The notes below the pieces were generated by a model. It was not told the DNA's origin. It did not search any database and saw nothing but the letters and a program-made list of their open reading frames with translations. Positions 16,319-24,590 of a DNA stretch of 64,000 nt are shown in pieces. The position numbers were made by a program, and so were the translations under genes. This stretch comes from Pseudobdellovibrionaceae bacterium. Its GTDB lineage: Bacteria; Bdellovibrionota; Bdellovibrionia; Bdellovibrionales; Bdellovibrionaceae. Where the stretch lies: positions 310,001 through 374,000 of the forward strand of contig JAHBUW010000001.1 of assembly GCA_019637875.1 (NCBI GenBank). The letters run 5' to 3'. The first letter of the stretch is position 1, and each line of letters starts with the position of its first letter.

Positions 16319-18136
16319 ATGACATATACCTCCTTGCGTCTGGTGTTCGCCCTCGCTTTGGTTCTTTCCTCGTGTTCGCATGCGCCCGTGCTTCACGGTC
16401 CGGTTCAGAATTACGTCGGTGCGGAAGACCGCGCCGAGGACTGGATGAGCGGCGACGACTACGCGTTTTACGTGCGGCGCTCGCAGCGTTCGCCCTCGAA
16501 TAAGAAAGTCTACAAATACAAGACGACCGGCACCTGCGGCGGCTTCCCGCGGATCGACGTGAAGACCGCGCCGGGATTTTGCGTGGGCTTGGTGTTCGAC
16601 GGTGGACAAGGGACCTTCAAGAAATCGCGCTGGGCCGCGCCCCTTGCGAAGAACAAAGTGCTCATCGTCGACATGGGCGGTTGGGCGCGCAACAACGGCC
16701 GCATCTACGTCCTCGACTTCGGCGTGAAGCCGGCGAAACTTTCGGTGATGCTTGAGCCGAAGCAGTTCCCGGCGGGCCAAGCGGCGCGCGGCATCTTGGA
16801 TGAGCCGAACCAGATCTTGAAACACACCGACGGTAAGTTCTACGTCGGCGGGGCGACGGGCGTTTACCGTTTCGATCCGACGGCCTCGCGTCCGGAAAAA
16901 ACGGTGGAGGTCTTGATCCGCGATCTGCCCGCGACGGGGCTGCATCCGCTGAAGTCCTTCACCTTCGATGAATCCAACGGCTTTTACGTTAACGTTGGGT
17001 CGGCGTCGAACGTCTGCCAGAACTTCACGAAGTACGGCGATACGAACGCGCAGAAGAATCCGCGCAACTGGCAACGCAAGCAGTTCGCGAACTGCCCCGA
17101 AGTCGAAAACATGGAGATCGGCCAAGGCCAAGTGCGCCGCTACGAAGTGCTCGCCGACGGTCGCTTGAGTTCGAACTTCACGGTCTTCGCGAAGGGGCTG
17201 CGTAACTCCATCGGGCTGTTGTGGGATCCTTACCGCAAAGTGATCCTGCAAACCGAAAACGGCCGCGACGCCATCGGCAAATTCGCGCCGAACCTCGTGA
17301 CCGCGGATCTGCCCCATGAAGAGATCAACGTGCTGCAAGCGGGCCGTCACTACGGCTGGCCCTACTGTTACGACAACAATCAGACGAGCCCCGAGTGGAC
17401 GAACGTGGACTGCGCGCAGTTCACGAAGCCGCAAGCTTTCCTGCCGCCGCACTCGGCGCCGTTGGGCGCGATCCTGCACTCGGGCAACAACTGGCCCGCG
17501 TGGTACAAGGGACGCCTGCTCGTCGCGCTTCACGGCTACGAGAAAAAAGGTCACCGCATCGTCGCGATGAAACGCGACGATCAGGGGCTCCCCACCGGCA
17601 TTCCGCAAAGTCTGGTCTACGGTTGGGATCAGAAAGGAGAGCAGGGAGTCGGTAAGCCCACCTCCATGCTCGAACTTGAGGACGGAAGCGTCTTGATCGT
17701 TGAGGACGACGATCAGAACAAGATCTTGAAACTGGTCTATGATCCTACGCAAGGCGATGGGCAGCCCGTGCAGGAAGTCGATCAGGCCGTGGCCGCGACC
17801 GACGACGAGATGGAAAGCGAAGAGGTTCTGAAAAAACGTCTGGACGATAAACTGCGCGGTGGCAATCCACCCGTGTTCTTGCAATTCCAGGTGAAGGTCA
17901 TCGACAAGTACTGCGCCGAATGCCACCAAGCCGCGGGTTCGCCGGGCGTGCGTTTGATCAAGTACGACGATGACGGAAACGCGCTGCGGATCAAACAGTC
18001 CGGCAAAGCGAAAGAGCTTCTCGAGATCATCAAGGGCAATCCCGACTTCATTCCCATGCCGCCGCAGGGCTGGGACACCCCGGCCGAGCAGGCCGAGGCG
18101 GTGAAGCTCCTCGAAGCGTGGATCTCAGGAAAGTAG
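16319..18136 (+). CDS. PQQ-dependent sugar dehydrogenase-like lipoprotein with C-terminal c-type heme site
   Basis: 605 residues. N-terminal lipobox LSSC with Cys19. The body is a beta-propeller resembling soluble aldose sugar/sorbosone dehydrogenases (GLRNSIGLLWDP, GRHYGWPYCYDNN). The C-terminal 90 residues carry one CxxCH heme-attachment motif, C532-A-E-C535-H536. It is expected to oxidise sugars or similar alcohols at the outer face of a membrane and pass electrons to the attached cytochrome; the substrate is unknown. The ATG at 16319 sits only one base after GGAGGG, unusually close. A cruciform follows the TAG stop. Confidence 0.8.
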   Translation: MTYTSLRLVFALALVLSSCSHAPVLHGPVQNYVGAEDRAEDWMSGDDYAFYVRRSQRSPSNKKVYKYKTTGTCGGFPRIDVKTAPGFCVGLVFDGGQGTFKKSRWAAPLAKNKVLIVDMGGWARNNGRIYVLDFGVKPAKLSVMLEPKQFPAGQAARGILDEPNQILKHTDGKFYVGGATGVYRFDPTASRPEKTVEVLIRDLPATGLHPLKSFTFDESNGFYVNVGSASNVCQNFTKYGDTNAQKNPRNWQRKQFANCPEVENMEIGQGQVRRYEVLADGRLSSNFTVFAKGLRNSIGLLWDPYRKVILQTENGRDAIGKFAPNLVTADLPHEEINVLQAGRHYGWPYCYDNNQTSPEWTNVDCAQFTKPQAFLPPHSAPLGAILHSGNNWPAWYKGRLLVALHGYEKKGHRIVAMKRDDQGLPTGIPQSLVYGWDQKGEQGVGKPTSMLELEDGSVLIVEDDDQNKILKLVYDPTQGDGQPVQEVDQAVAATDDEMESEEVLKKRLDDKLRGGNPPVFLQFQVKVIDKYCAECHQAAGSPGVRLIKYDDDGNALRIKQSGKAKELLEIIKGNPDFIPMPPQGWDTPAEQAEAVKLLEAWISGK

Positions 18137-18212
18137 CCGCTGACTTTCCGAAACGCGCTGCGTTTCAGGATGGCAGCGGCTGGGCGCCCCCGGCTGGGCG
18201 CCCCCGGCTACC
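18135..18212. repeat. Cruciform plus 14-bp tandem repeat between convergent genes
   Basis: Begins at the TAG of the PQQ lipoprotein. AGCCGCTG (18135-18142) pairs with CAGCGGCT (18174-18181), with an inner stem GAAACGC-GCT-GCGTTTC (18150-18166). Then come two tandem copies of GGCTGGGCGCCCCC (18178-18205) and GGCTACC. The stop codon of the convergent hydrolase (18208-18210) lies inside this repeat. The 16-mer GGCGCCCCCGGCTACC at 18197-18212 occurs again, inverted, at 44237-44252. It probably acts as a bidirectional terminator, although T-runs are lacking. Confidence 0.75.
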
Positions 18213-19095
18213 TCCCGAGGCGCGAGGCGAGCTCGGTGAAGGCGCGTTCCTTTTCGAGTTCGTTGAAGGACTCGTGGCGGAAACCGGTGAAGGTCACGCG
18301 CTGTTTCGGCGCGCCCTTGCCCGCGTCCAAACGTTGGAACCATTTCGCGGCGATGGGTTCACTCACCAAAGGGTCGGCCAGCGGGGACAGCAAAGTCACC
18401 GGCCACTTCAGCGGCGAGGACGCGCCGACTTGGCGTGCGATCATCTCGGTCATCTGCTGGTACGCGCGCGGGGTGATGAGCCCGTGGTTCAGAGGGTCGG
18501 CGGTGTAGTGCGCGACGACCTCGGGATCATGGGAGACAACCGCGGCGTCGATGTCGTTCGCCAGCGGCAGTTGCGGGGCGAAGGGTTCGATCATACGGCC
18601 CAGGAATGTCTTCCAGGCGGGGGGCTCATGCACCAAGCCCAGCAGCGGCGCCGACAAAAAGAGTTCGCGCGCCGAATGCCAGCGCTCTTGCCGCGCGAGT
18701 TCCAAAGTCACCAGGCCACCGAAGCTGTGTCCGAGCACGCTGATCGTCGCGCGACGGCCTTCCGATTTCAGGCGCGACTCCATGGTCTTGAATGACAGCT
18801 CCACGCCGCCGAGCCAGTCCTCGCTCGTGCGACAAGAACCTTTCGCGCCGGGGGACTGACCGTGCCCGTACAGATCGCTGATGACGATCATGTCGATTTC
18901 GTTTTGCAGATAGTGCGGCCAGTGCCGGTAACGATCGGAGTGTTCCCCCCAGCCGTGAACCAAAAACAAAACGCGCGGGTTTTCCGTGCGCGGCTCTTTC
19001 GTCCAAAAACGCACGAAGGTTTTCAGGGGCTCAAGCTGTTCGGTGGTTTCCTTCCAACCGGAAGGCAAATCGGGGAAGCGGGGACTTGCGGGCAT
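18208..19095 (-). CDS. Alpha/beta hydrolase, monoacylglycerol lipase/lysophospholipase type
   Basis: 295 residues. The hydrolase fold is shown by the oxyanion-region HGWGEHSDRY, the nucleophile elbow GHSFGG, and a C-terminal region with ADPLV (acid) and FRHESFNE (histidine). This motif set fits the monoglyceride lipase/lysophospholipase PldB group acting on lipid esters. No signal peptide is seen. The start has AAGGAGG six bases upstream, but this site is buried in a hairpin (see 19093-19118). It lies downstream of menG on the same strand. The exact substrate is unknown. Confidence 0.85.
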   Translation of the reverse strand: MPASPRFPDLPSGWKETTEQLEPLKTFVRFWTKEPRTENPRVLFLVHGWGEHSDRYRHWPHYLQNEIDMIVISDLYGHGQSPGAKGSCRTSEDWLGGVELSFKTMESRLKSEGRRATISVLGHSFGGLVTLELARQERWHSARELFLSAPLLGLVHEPPAWKTFLGRMIEPFAPQLPLANDIDAAVVSHDPEVVAHYTADPLNHGLITPRAYQQMTEMIARQVGASSPLKWPVTLLSPLADPLVSEPIAAKWFQRLDAGKGAPKQRVTFTGFRHESFNELEKERAFTELASRLGR

Positions 19096-19118
19096 GCGGG
19101 GCCTCCTTGTGGAGGCCC
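19093..19118 (-). promoter_or_regulatory. Hairpin sequestering the hydrolase ribosome-binding site
   Basis: On the minus-strand mRNA the stem GGGCCTCC-ACAA-GGAGGCCC (19118-19099) contains the AAGGAGG ribosome site (complement of 19102-19108). The ATG (19095-19093) follows a 6-base spacer. Pairing would block initiation, so translation of the hydrolase may be switched or damped. No T-run follows, which argues against a plain terminator. Confidence 0.55.
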
Positions 19119-19135
19119 GCCCAAAGCAGGGGCCT

Positions 19136-19849
19136 CTACGCTTTTTGCGCGCGGTACAGGTACGCGATGCCGCCGGTCAGCGTGCGGTATTCGACTTTTT
19201 CGAAGTCGCCCGCAGGACGGAGCAGCTCATTCACGAAACGTTGTCCGCAAGGGAACTCGGCCGAAGAGGTTTGCAGATACTGGTAAGCCTCTTTTTGACC
19301 GGTCACCCAGCCGCCGATCATCGGCAGCACCTTTTCAGAGTAGAACTTGTAAGCGTCTTTGAAAACCGGAATCTCGGGCTGGCCGAATTCCAGAACGAGC
19401 AGACGGCCGCCGGGTTTCAGCACCCGGTGCATCTCGCTCAACGCTTTCTGGGGATTCACGACGTTGCGGATCCCGAACGAAATCGTGACGACGTTGAAGG
19501 TCTGATCGGGGAACGGTAAGTTCGTCGCGTCCGCCCACAGGAACTTCGCCTCGAGCCCCAGGTTTTTCGCCTTGAGGGGCGCGTGGTCGAGCATCTCTTG
19601 GCAGAAATCGGTGCCGGTGACGGTCGCCGACGGATTCGCGGCTTTGAATTCCAAAGCCAGGTCGCCGGTCCCGGTCGCGCAGTCGAGGATCGAGTCCCCG
19701 TCTTTCACGCTCGCCCAGCGGACGAGCTTCTTGCGCCACAGGTGATGGATGCCGGCCGAAAGAACCGTGTTCGCCTGGTCGTACTTGGGCGCGACTTTGG
19801 CGAACATGTTTTGGATGCGTGCGGGATCCTTAGCGGGAGTCTCAAGCAT
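19136..19849 (-). CDS. menG: Demethylmenaquinone methyltransferase (UbiE/MenG family)
   Basis: SAM-dependent C-methylation of demethylmenaquinone, the last menaquinone step; 237 residues, normal length. Motifs are KYDQANTVLSAGIHHLWR at the N-terminus, the SAM loop LDCATGTGDLA, and FGIRNVVNPQKALSEMHRVLKPGG. Because menF, menD and menH are next door and no ubiquinone genes are visible, the menaquinone role is preferred over ubiquinone. The ATG at 19849 overlaps the 3' end of the DAHP synthase gene by 8 bp, so the two are probably one operon. Confidence 0.94.
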   Translation of the reverse strand: MLETPAKDPARIQNMFAKVAPKYDQANTVLSAGIHHLWRKKLVRWASVKDGDSILDCATGTGDLALEFKAANPSATVTGTDFCQEMLDHAPLKAKNLGLEAKFLWADATNLPFPDQTFNVVTISFGIRNVVNPQKALSEMHRVLKPGGRLLVLEFGQPEIPVFKDAYKFYSEKVLPMIGGWVTGQKEAYQYLQTSSAEFPCGQRFVNELLRPAGDFEKVEYRTLTGGIAYLYRAQKA

Positions 19850-20699
19850 GGAGTTCGATCCTTTGCATGTCGCGGCCGAGCGAGGTCACGATGCCGGTGA
19901 TTTGCTTCATCATCACGCGGAAGTCGTCCACGGTGAGAGCCTGTTTGCCATCCGAGAGCGCTTCCGCCGGACGGGGATGAACTTCGACGATGATGCCATC
20001 GGCGCCGACGGCCGCCGCGGCCAAAGCGATCTTCGGCACGTACTCGCGGATCCCCACGGCGTGGGAGGGATCGACGACGACGGGGAACTGGGTCTTCGCT
20101 TTCGCGACCAGGACCGCGTTCAAATCGAAGGTGAAGCGGGTTTCGGTTTCGAAGGTGCGGATGCCGCGCTCGCAGAGCACGACTTTATCGTTACCCGAAT
20201 CGACGATGTAGTCTGCGGCTTTGAACCATTCGCCGATGAGGGCCGCGAACGAGCGCTTCAAAAGGATCGGCTTGTTGGTTTTGCCGAGCTCTTTCAAGAG
20301 CGAGTAGTTGAACATGTTGCGGGCACCGACCTGGTACATCGCCGTGAAGTCGTCGATCTGCTCGACTTGGCGGGGATCGGTGACCTCGGTGACGAGTTTC
20401 ATGTTCTGGCGCTTCAAAACTTCGCGCACGAAATCGAACGACGAGGCGCCCAGACCCTGAAAGGTCTTGTGGCTGGTGCGCATTTTCCAGATTCCGCCAC
20501 GCAAAAGAACGGCACCGAGTTGTTTCACGGCGCGCGCGGTTTCCTCGAATTGAGCTTCGCTTTCGATCGCGCAGGGGCCTGCGATCACGGAGAACGTGCC
20601 CGAACCCAGCTGCGCGGGGCCGACCGACACAATATGCGAACGGGGAGGGACCGGCATGGGATTGGGCTGGGATTCAAAGGACAGAAACGATTCGTTCAC
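19842..20699 (-). CDS. aroF: 3-deoxy-7-phosphoheptulonate (DAHP) synthase, type I-beta
   Basis: Condenses PEP and erythrose-4-phosphate, the first step of the shikimate pathway. 285 residues, the short form without an added ACT or chorismate-mutase regulatory domain. Motifs are AGPCAIES, LRGGIWKMRTS then FQGLG, GARNMFN, LLKRSF and VDPSHAVGIREY. The usual KPRTS reads KMRTS here; the Arg is kept. The start is GTG at 20699 with GAAGGTG upstream. It lies divergent to menF and upstream of menG, so early-pathway carbon entry is linked to menaquinone genes. A KDO-8-phosphate synthase identity is less likely given the RTS and PSHAVG patterns. Confidence 0.9.
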   Translation of the reverse strand: MNESFLSFESQPNPMPVPPRSHIVSVGPAQLGSGTFSVIAGPCAIESEAQFEETARAVKQLGAVLLRGGIWKMRTSHKTFQGLGASSFDFVREVLKRQNMKLVTEVTDPRQVEQIDDFTAMYQVGARNMFNYSLLKELGKTNKPILLKRSFAALIGEWFKAADYIVDSGNDKVVLCERGIRTFETETRFTFDLNAVLVAKAKTQFPVVVDPSHAVGIREYVPKIALAAAAVGADGIIVEVHPRPAEALSDGKQALTVDDFRVMMKQITGIVTSLGRDMQRIELHA

Positions 20700-20837
20700 T
20701 TTTCACCTTCGCCCGCGTGGAAAAACGGGCTATTCTAAACTTCAAAGGCCAGGTCAGAGGCACCTTATATCACCATTTGGACACAGCGCTACCTTCCAGT
20801 ACGCGAAAGCGGTGGTGGAGGCGAGAAAGCAGGGGTT

Positions 20838-21899
20838 ATGGCGCAAAGCGTTAATGAGTCCATTCAGTGGGACGTCTTCTGGAAAACGGGCGCTTTCCTG
20901 CGACTCTCTCAAGAGGAGTTCTTGCTCCTGGAAGGCCCCTTCACCAAATGCGCCGACCACGAGGCGGATTTCGGGGGATTTCACTTCTTCGGCGAGGACG
21001 AGCAGTGGTGGAAAGCCCGCCGCCGCCTGAAGCTGGGCCGTGAAGAATTACGCCGGTCTCTGGAGGGACAGCTCGGACCCCGCTCGCTCTTCCGAAATGA
21101 TTTCACGCCCCCGACGCCCGAAAGCTTCGAGTCCGCGTTCCGTTTGATTCAAGGAAAAATCCAGCGCGAAGAAATCGAAAAGGCGGTGCCGATCCTGAAG
21201 ACGGAAAGCGCCAAAACGCCGGGCCCCGCGGATCTCGCGCACGCGTTCTTCACGCTGTGGAATCTGCCGATGAACTTGCATGTTTACGGATTCTGGAACG
21301 AAGGTCGCGGCGTCATCGGCGCGACTCCGGAAACGCTTTTCGAGCTCGAAGGCACGACGATGAAAACCATGGCGCTGGCGGGCTCGTGCCCGAAGGCTGA
21401 GGCCGTCGATCGCATCCCGCTCTTGAAAGATCCGAAAGAATTGAAAGAGCACCAGATCGTGGTCGACGATCTCGCGATTCGTCTGAAAACCCTGGGCTGG
21501 ATGCGGAGCGATCCCGTCGCCATGATCGAGCTGCCGACGCTCTTTCATTTGATCACGCGTTTCGAGGTCACCGGCATCAACAAGACGCCGAAAGAGATCA
21601 TGCGCCACTTGCACCCCACGCCCGCGATGGGGGTTGCCCCCCGCGCCTACGGCTACCAATGGCTGAAGGATCTGACCGATCAAAAAGATCGGGGTTTCTT
21701 CGGGGCGCCCCTTTTCTTCCGCAAGGATCAAGAGCAGAGCGTGGCGCTGGTCGCGATCCGCAGCCTGTTCTGGGATGCCAAAGGGGCCCGCATCTTTGCG
21801 GGTTGCGGCGTCGTCGCCGCCAGCCAAGCGGAGCGTGAGTTCGCCGAGATCGGGGCGAAGATGGACTCCGTCTTCCAGATGCTCGGTTTGACCCAGTAA
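20838..21899 (+). CDS. menF: Isochorismate synthase MenF
   Basis: Chorismate-binding enzyme, 353 residues. The C-terminal two thirds match the ICS/anthranilate/aminodeoxychorismate synthase fold: GVIGATPETLFELEG, MALAGSCPK, KDPKELKEHQIVVDD, LHPTPAMGVAPR and FAGCGVVAASQAEREFAE. Context with menD and menH makes isochorismate synthase for menaquinone the best assignment over anthranilate synthase. It is divergent from the DAHP synthase gene, with a 138-bp gap that should hold both promoters; I could not identify convincing hexamers. menD follows after 62 bp. Confidence 0.9.
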   Translation: MAQSVNESIQWDVFWKTGAFLRLSQEEFLLLEGPFTKCADHEADFGGFHFFGEDEQWWKARRRLKLGREELRRSLEGQLGPRSLFRNDFTPPTPESFESAFRLIQGKIQREEIEKAVPILKTESAKTPGPADLAHAFFTLWNLPMNLHVYGFWNEGRGVIGATPETLFELEGTTMKTMALAGSCPKAEAVDRIPLLKDPKELKEHQIVVDDLAIRLKTLGWMRSDPVAMIELPTLFHLITRFEVTGINKTPKEIMRHLHPTPAMGVAPRAYGYQWLKDLTDQKDRGFFGAPLFFRKDQEQSVALVAIRSLFWDAKGARIFAGCGVVAASQAEREFAEIGAKMDSVFQMLGLTQ

Positions 21900-21961
21900 G
21901 AGAAACACCGAGTCTCTGGAAGACGCTGGACGAGCCGTCAAACAGAGCCTAGTCTCGCCGC

Positions 21962-23626
21962 ATGTCTTTGACGAACCTCGAGCGCGCGCGGCTCAGCCTG
22001 ACCTATCTTCTCGAATGCGGAGTCACCGAAGTGGTGACCTGCGCCGGGGCCCGCAACGCGCCCCTCGTCGAACTCCTGATGGCGGTGGCCGCCGATTTCT
22101 CGGACGACAAACTGAAGTGCTGGAGTTTCTTCGAGGAGCGCAGTGCCGCGTTCTTCGCGCTGGGCCGCTGCGTGCGGCGCGGGACGCCGATCGCGGTACT
22201 CACGACGTCGGGCACGGCCGCGGCCGAACTTCTGCCCGCGGTGATCGAAGCGAATTACCAAGGCCGTCCGCTGATCGTCGTCACCGCCGACCGCCCTTCG
22301 CGCTTTCGCGGCTCCGGCAGTCCCCAAAGCATGGAGCAGGTCGGTCTGTACGGAAATTACGTCGAGACCTGCTTCGATCTCGAAGACGACTTCGCGACTT
22401 TGACGAAAGCGTGGAGCGGCGAACGTCCCCTGCATCTGAACGTCTGTTTCGAAGAACCCCAGAGTCAGCGGCCCACGCCGCTTGAAACCATGACCGCCGT
22501 GAACGGTCTGCGCTCCGTTTCGTCGCGCGCACGCGTCGATAAAACCGCGGGCGACGCGCGTCCGGCTTGGCCCGCGGCGATGCGCCAGCCGCTGGTGATC
22601 GTGGGGCCATTGCGTCCCGAAGATCGCGCCGCCGCGCTCGAAGTGGTGCGCCGTTTGCCGGGACCCGTGTACGCCGAAGCGCTGTCGGGATTGACGGGCG
22701 AGGCGACCCTGATGGACCGCATGATCCGCGGCGAAGAGATCGCGGGGCTCGCGCTCGACGGAACCGCGGCGAACGGCGGGCTGCCGTTTTGCGACGGCGT
22801 GATCCGTTTGGGGACCGTGCCCACGTGCCGCGTGTGGCGCGATCTTGAAGTGAAACGTCGTGAAGTCCCCGTCGTGAATCTCGTCCCCGCGAACGCGCGT
22901 TGGTCGGGACTCGCGCGCAAGGAACACGTCTTCGCGTTTCCGCTGAACGCACTTCCGGAAATGCCGGCGGCGCAGGGGCTGGATCCGCGCGGGCAGGCGC
23001 TCGTGGAGCTTTCCAAAAATGCCGCCGGTGAATTCGAAAAACTTGTCGCCGATTTTCCGAAATCGGAAATGGCGCTCGTGCGCGCGCTGGCGCTCAGGGC
23101 CGCGCACCCCGCGCATTTGCAGCGCGTGTATCTGGGGAACAGCCTGACGGTGCGGGAGTGGGACGCGGTCAGCCCGCACCACCGTTTCGCGGACGTTTAC
23201 GGTCACCGCGGCGTGAACGGCATCGACGGTCAGGTCTCGAGCTTTCTGGCGTGGTCGGCGGCGGACGCGAAGACCGGTGACCTCGCGGTCGTCGGCGATC
23301 TGACCGCGATGTACGATCTGGCCGCGCTCGGTTTCACGACGCAGCTCGAGCCCGCGAAACGCACGCTCGCCGTGATCAACAACGGCGGCGGCATGATCTT
23401 CAAACGCATTTTCCCCCACGACCTTTTCCTGAACCGCCACGAAACTTCGTTCGGCGACTGGGCGAAGATGTTCAAGTGGAGCTACCACCTCGCGCACCGA
23501 CCCGAGGACTTGCGGTTCGCGCAGTCGCCGGAAAACCTCATTCTCGAGATCCGCCCCGACGCGGGAGAGACGGCCGCGTTTCAAACCCGCTGGGCCGAAT
23601 GGCTTCGCCGCGAGACGGGTGCATGA
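21962..23626 (+). CDS. menD: SEPHCHC synthase MenD
   Basis: Thiamine-diphosphate enzyme adding 2-oxoglutarate-derived succinic semialdehyde to isochorismate; 554 residues, normal for MenD. N-terminal segment CAGARNAPLVELL and catalytic FFEERSAAFFALG (ThDP-activating Glu) are typical. Then come TTSGTAAAELLPAVIEA and ADRPSRFRGSGSPQSMEQ. The C-terminal ThDP motif starts at GDLTAMYDLAAL with NNGGGMIF. The stop overlaps the menH start (ATGA). Confidence 0.95.
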   Translation: MSLTNLERARLSLTYLLECGVTEVVTCAGARNAPLVELLMAVAADFSDDKLKCWSFFEERSAAFFALGRCVRRGTPIAVLTTSGTAAAELLPAVIEANYQGRPLIVVTADRPSRFRGSGSPQSMEQVGLYGNYVETCFDLEDDFATLTKAWSGERPLHLNVCFEEPQSQRPTPLETMTAVNGLRSVSSRARVDKTAGDARPAWPAAMRQPLVIVGPLRPEDRAAALEVVRRLPGPVYAEALSGLTGEATLMDRMIRGEEIAGLALDGTAANGGLPFCDGVIRLGTVPTCRVWRDLEVKRREVPVVNLVPANARWSGLARKEHVFAFPLNALPEMPAAQGLDPRGQALVELSKNAAGEFEKLVADFPKSEMALVRALALRAAHPAHLQRVYLGNSLTVREWDAVSPHHRFADVYGHRGVNGIDGQVSSFLAWSAADAKTGDLAVVGDLTAMYDLAALGFTTQLEPAKRTLAVINNGGGMIFKRIFPHDLFLNRHETSFGDWAKMFKWSYHLAHRPEDLRFAQSPENLILEIRPDAGETAAFQTRWAEWLRRETGA

Positions 23627-24342
23627 TTCAACTTTTCCTGCTTCCCGGATTTCTAGGCGAGGCCCGCGACTTCGATGCCTTCCGCGCCGAGATGGAAAAA
23701 CTCGCGCCCGCGATCCGCACGGACGCGGTCGACTGGATGGACGAGGCCTCGTGGTTGGCGGACGAGGAATTTGAAACCGTCGGCGAGGCCCTCGCGCGCG
23801 AATTGAAAGCGCGCACGCGACCCGGGGCGACCGTCGCGGTGCTGGGCTACTCGCTGGGCGGACGTTTGGCGCTCGCGCTGCACGAGTATTTACGCGCGCA
23901 AGGCGATCACGCGACACGATTCATTTTCGTTTCGGCGAACCCGGGCTTGGCGGTGACGAGCGAGCGCGACGCCCGATTGAAGGCCGACGCGCAGTGGGCG
24001 GGCCGCTTCCGCAGTGAAGAGTGGTCGAAGCTGATGACGGATTGGAACGCGCAGGGCGTGTTTCAGGGTTCGGTCAGTGAACCCGACCGCGCTCGCCGTA
24101 AAGGCCAGCGCGATTTGCTCGCGAAGGTACTGATGCAGTGGTCGCTGGCGAAGCAACCCGATCACCGGGCTCGCCTGACGGCGGCGGCGGATTTTTTATG
24201 GATCACGGGCGGGAAGGACGCGAAGTTCACGGCGCTCGCGCAGGGGATTCCCAACGCAAAAACCATCCCGACCGCGTCGCACCGGGTGCATCTGGATGCG
24301 CCCGCGGACTTGGCCCGGATGGTTTCCGAAGAACTCGCTTAA
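23623..24342 (+). CDS. menH: MenH-like alpha/beta hydrolase (SHCHC synthase)
   Basis: 239 residues, start ATG overlapping the menD stop (ATGA). Hydrolase fold: N-terminal LPGFLGEARDF, nucleophile elbow GYSLGGRLAL, and C-terminal catalytic His in ASHRVHLD. MenH eliminates pyruvate from SEPHCHC, and the coupled position after menD supports this role. No menC, menE, menB or menA is visible in the window. The assignment rests on fold plus context; the sequence is divergent. Confidence 0.85.
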   Translation: MIQLFLLPGFLGEARDFDAFRAEMEKLAPAIRTDAVDWMDEASWLADEEFETVGEALARELKARTRPGATVAVLGYSLGGRLALALHEYLRAQGDHATRFIFVSANPGLAVTSERDARLKADAQWAGRFRSEEWSKLMTDWNAQGVFQGSVSEPDRARRKGQRDLLAKVLMQWSLAKQPDHRARLTAAADFLWITGGKDAKFTALAQGIPNAKTIPTASHRVHLDAPADLARMVSEELA

Positions 24343-24352
24343 AAAGCGTGGC

Positions 24353-24457
24353 TTATAGATTCTGAGTCAGCACGAAGACCGACAGGCAGATCGCCGAGAC
24401 GGGGATCAGCGCGGACAAGAAAACGGTCTGAATGTTGTTTTTAGTACGTTGACTCAT
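24353..24457 (-). CDS. 34-residue single-pass membrane peptide
   Basis: A short reading frame with a polar N-terminus (MSQRTKNN), one hydrophobic helix (about 11-31) and a 3-residue tail. AAAGGA lies nine bases before the ATG. A second, overlapping 14-codon GTG frame (24485-24441) begins upstream behind a very strong AAGGAGG and ends inside this gene. Translation could be coupled, or only one of the two may be real. The family is not recognised. It is convergent with menH. Confidence 0.55.
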   Translation of the reverse strand: MSQRTKNNIQTVFLSALIPVSAICLSVFVLTQNL

Positions 24458-24590
24458 AGGACACATCCTTTCGGTCTAAAGACACGGATCCTCCTTGAGC
24501 AAGGGCCGGACCACGACGAAGAGGGCCCCAGTTCGATTGGAGCCCTCCGGCGGGGCTGGGAAGCGACAATTCCCGAGACAGGACCTGAAG

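Noticed and set aside
21938-23917. 659-codon open frame on the minus strand
   Set aside because: Mirror of menD/menH; the arginine-rich, low-complexity translation is typical of antisense frames in GC-rich genes.
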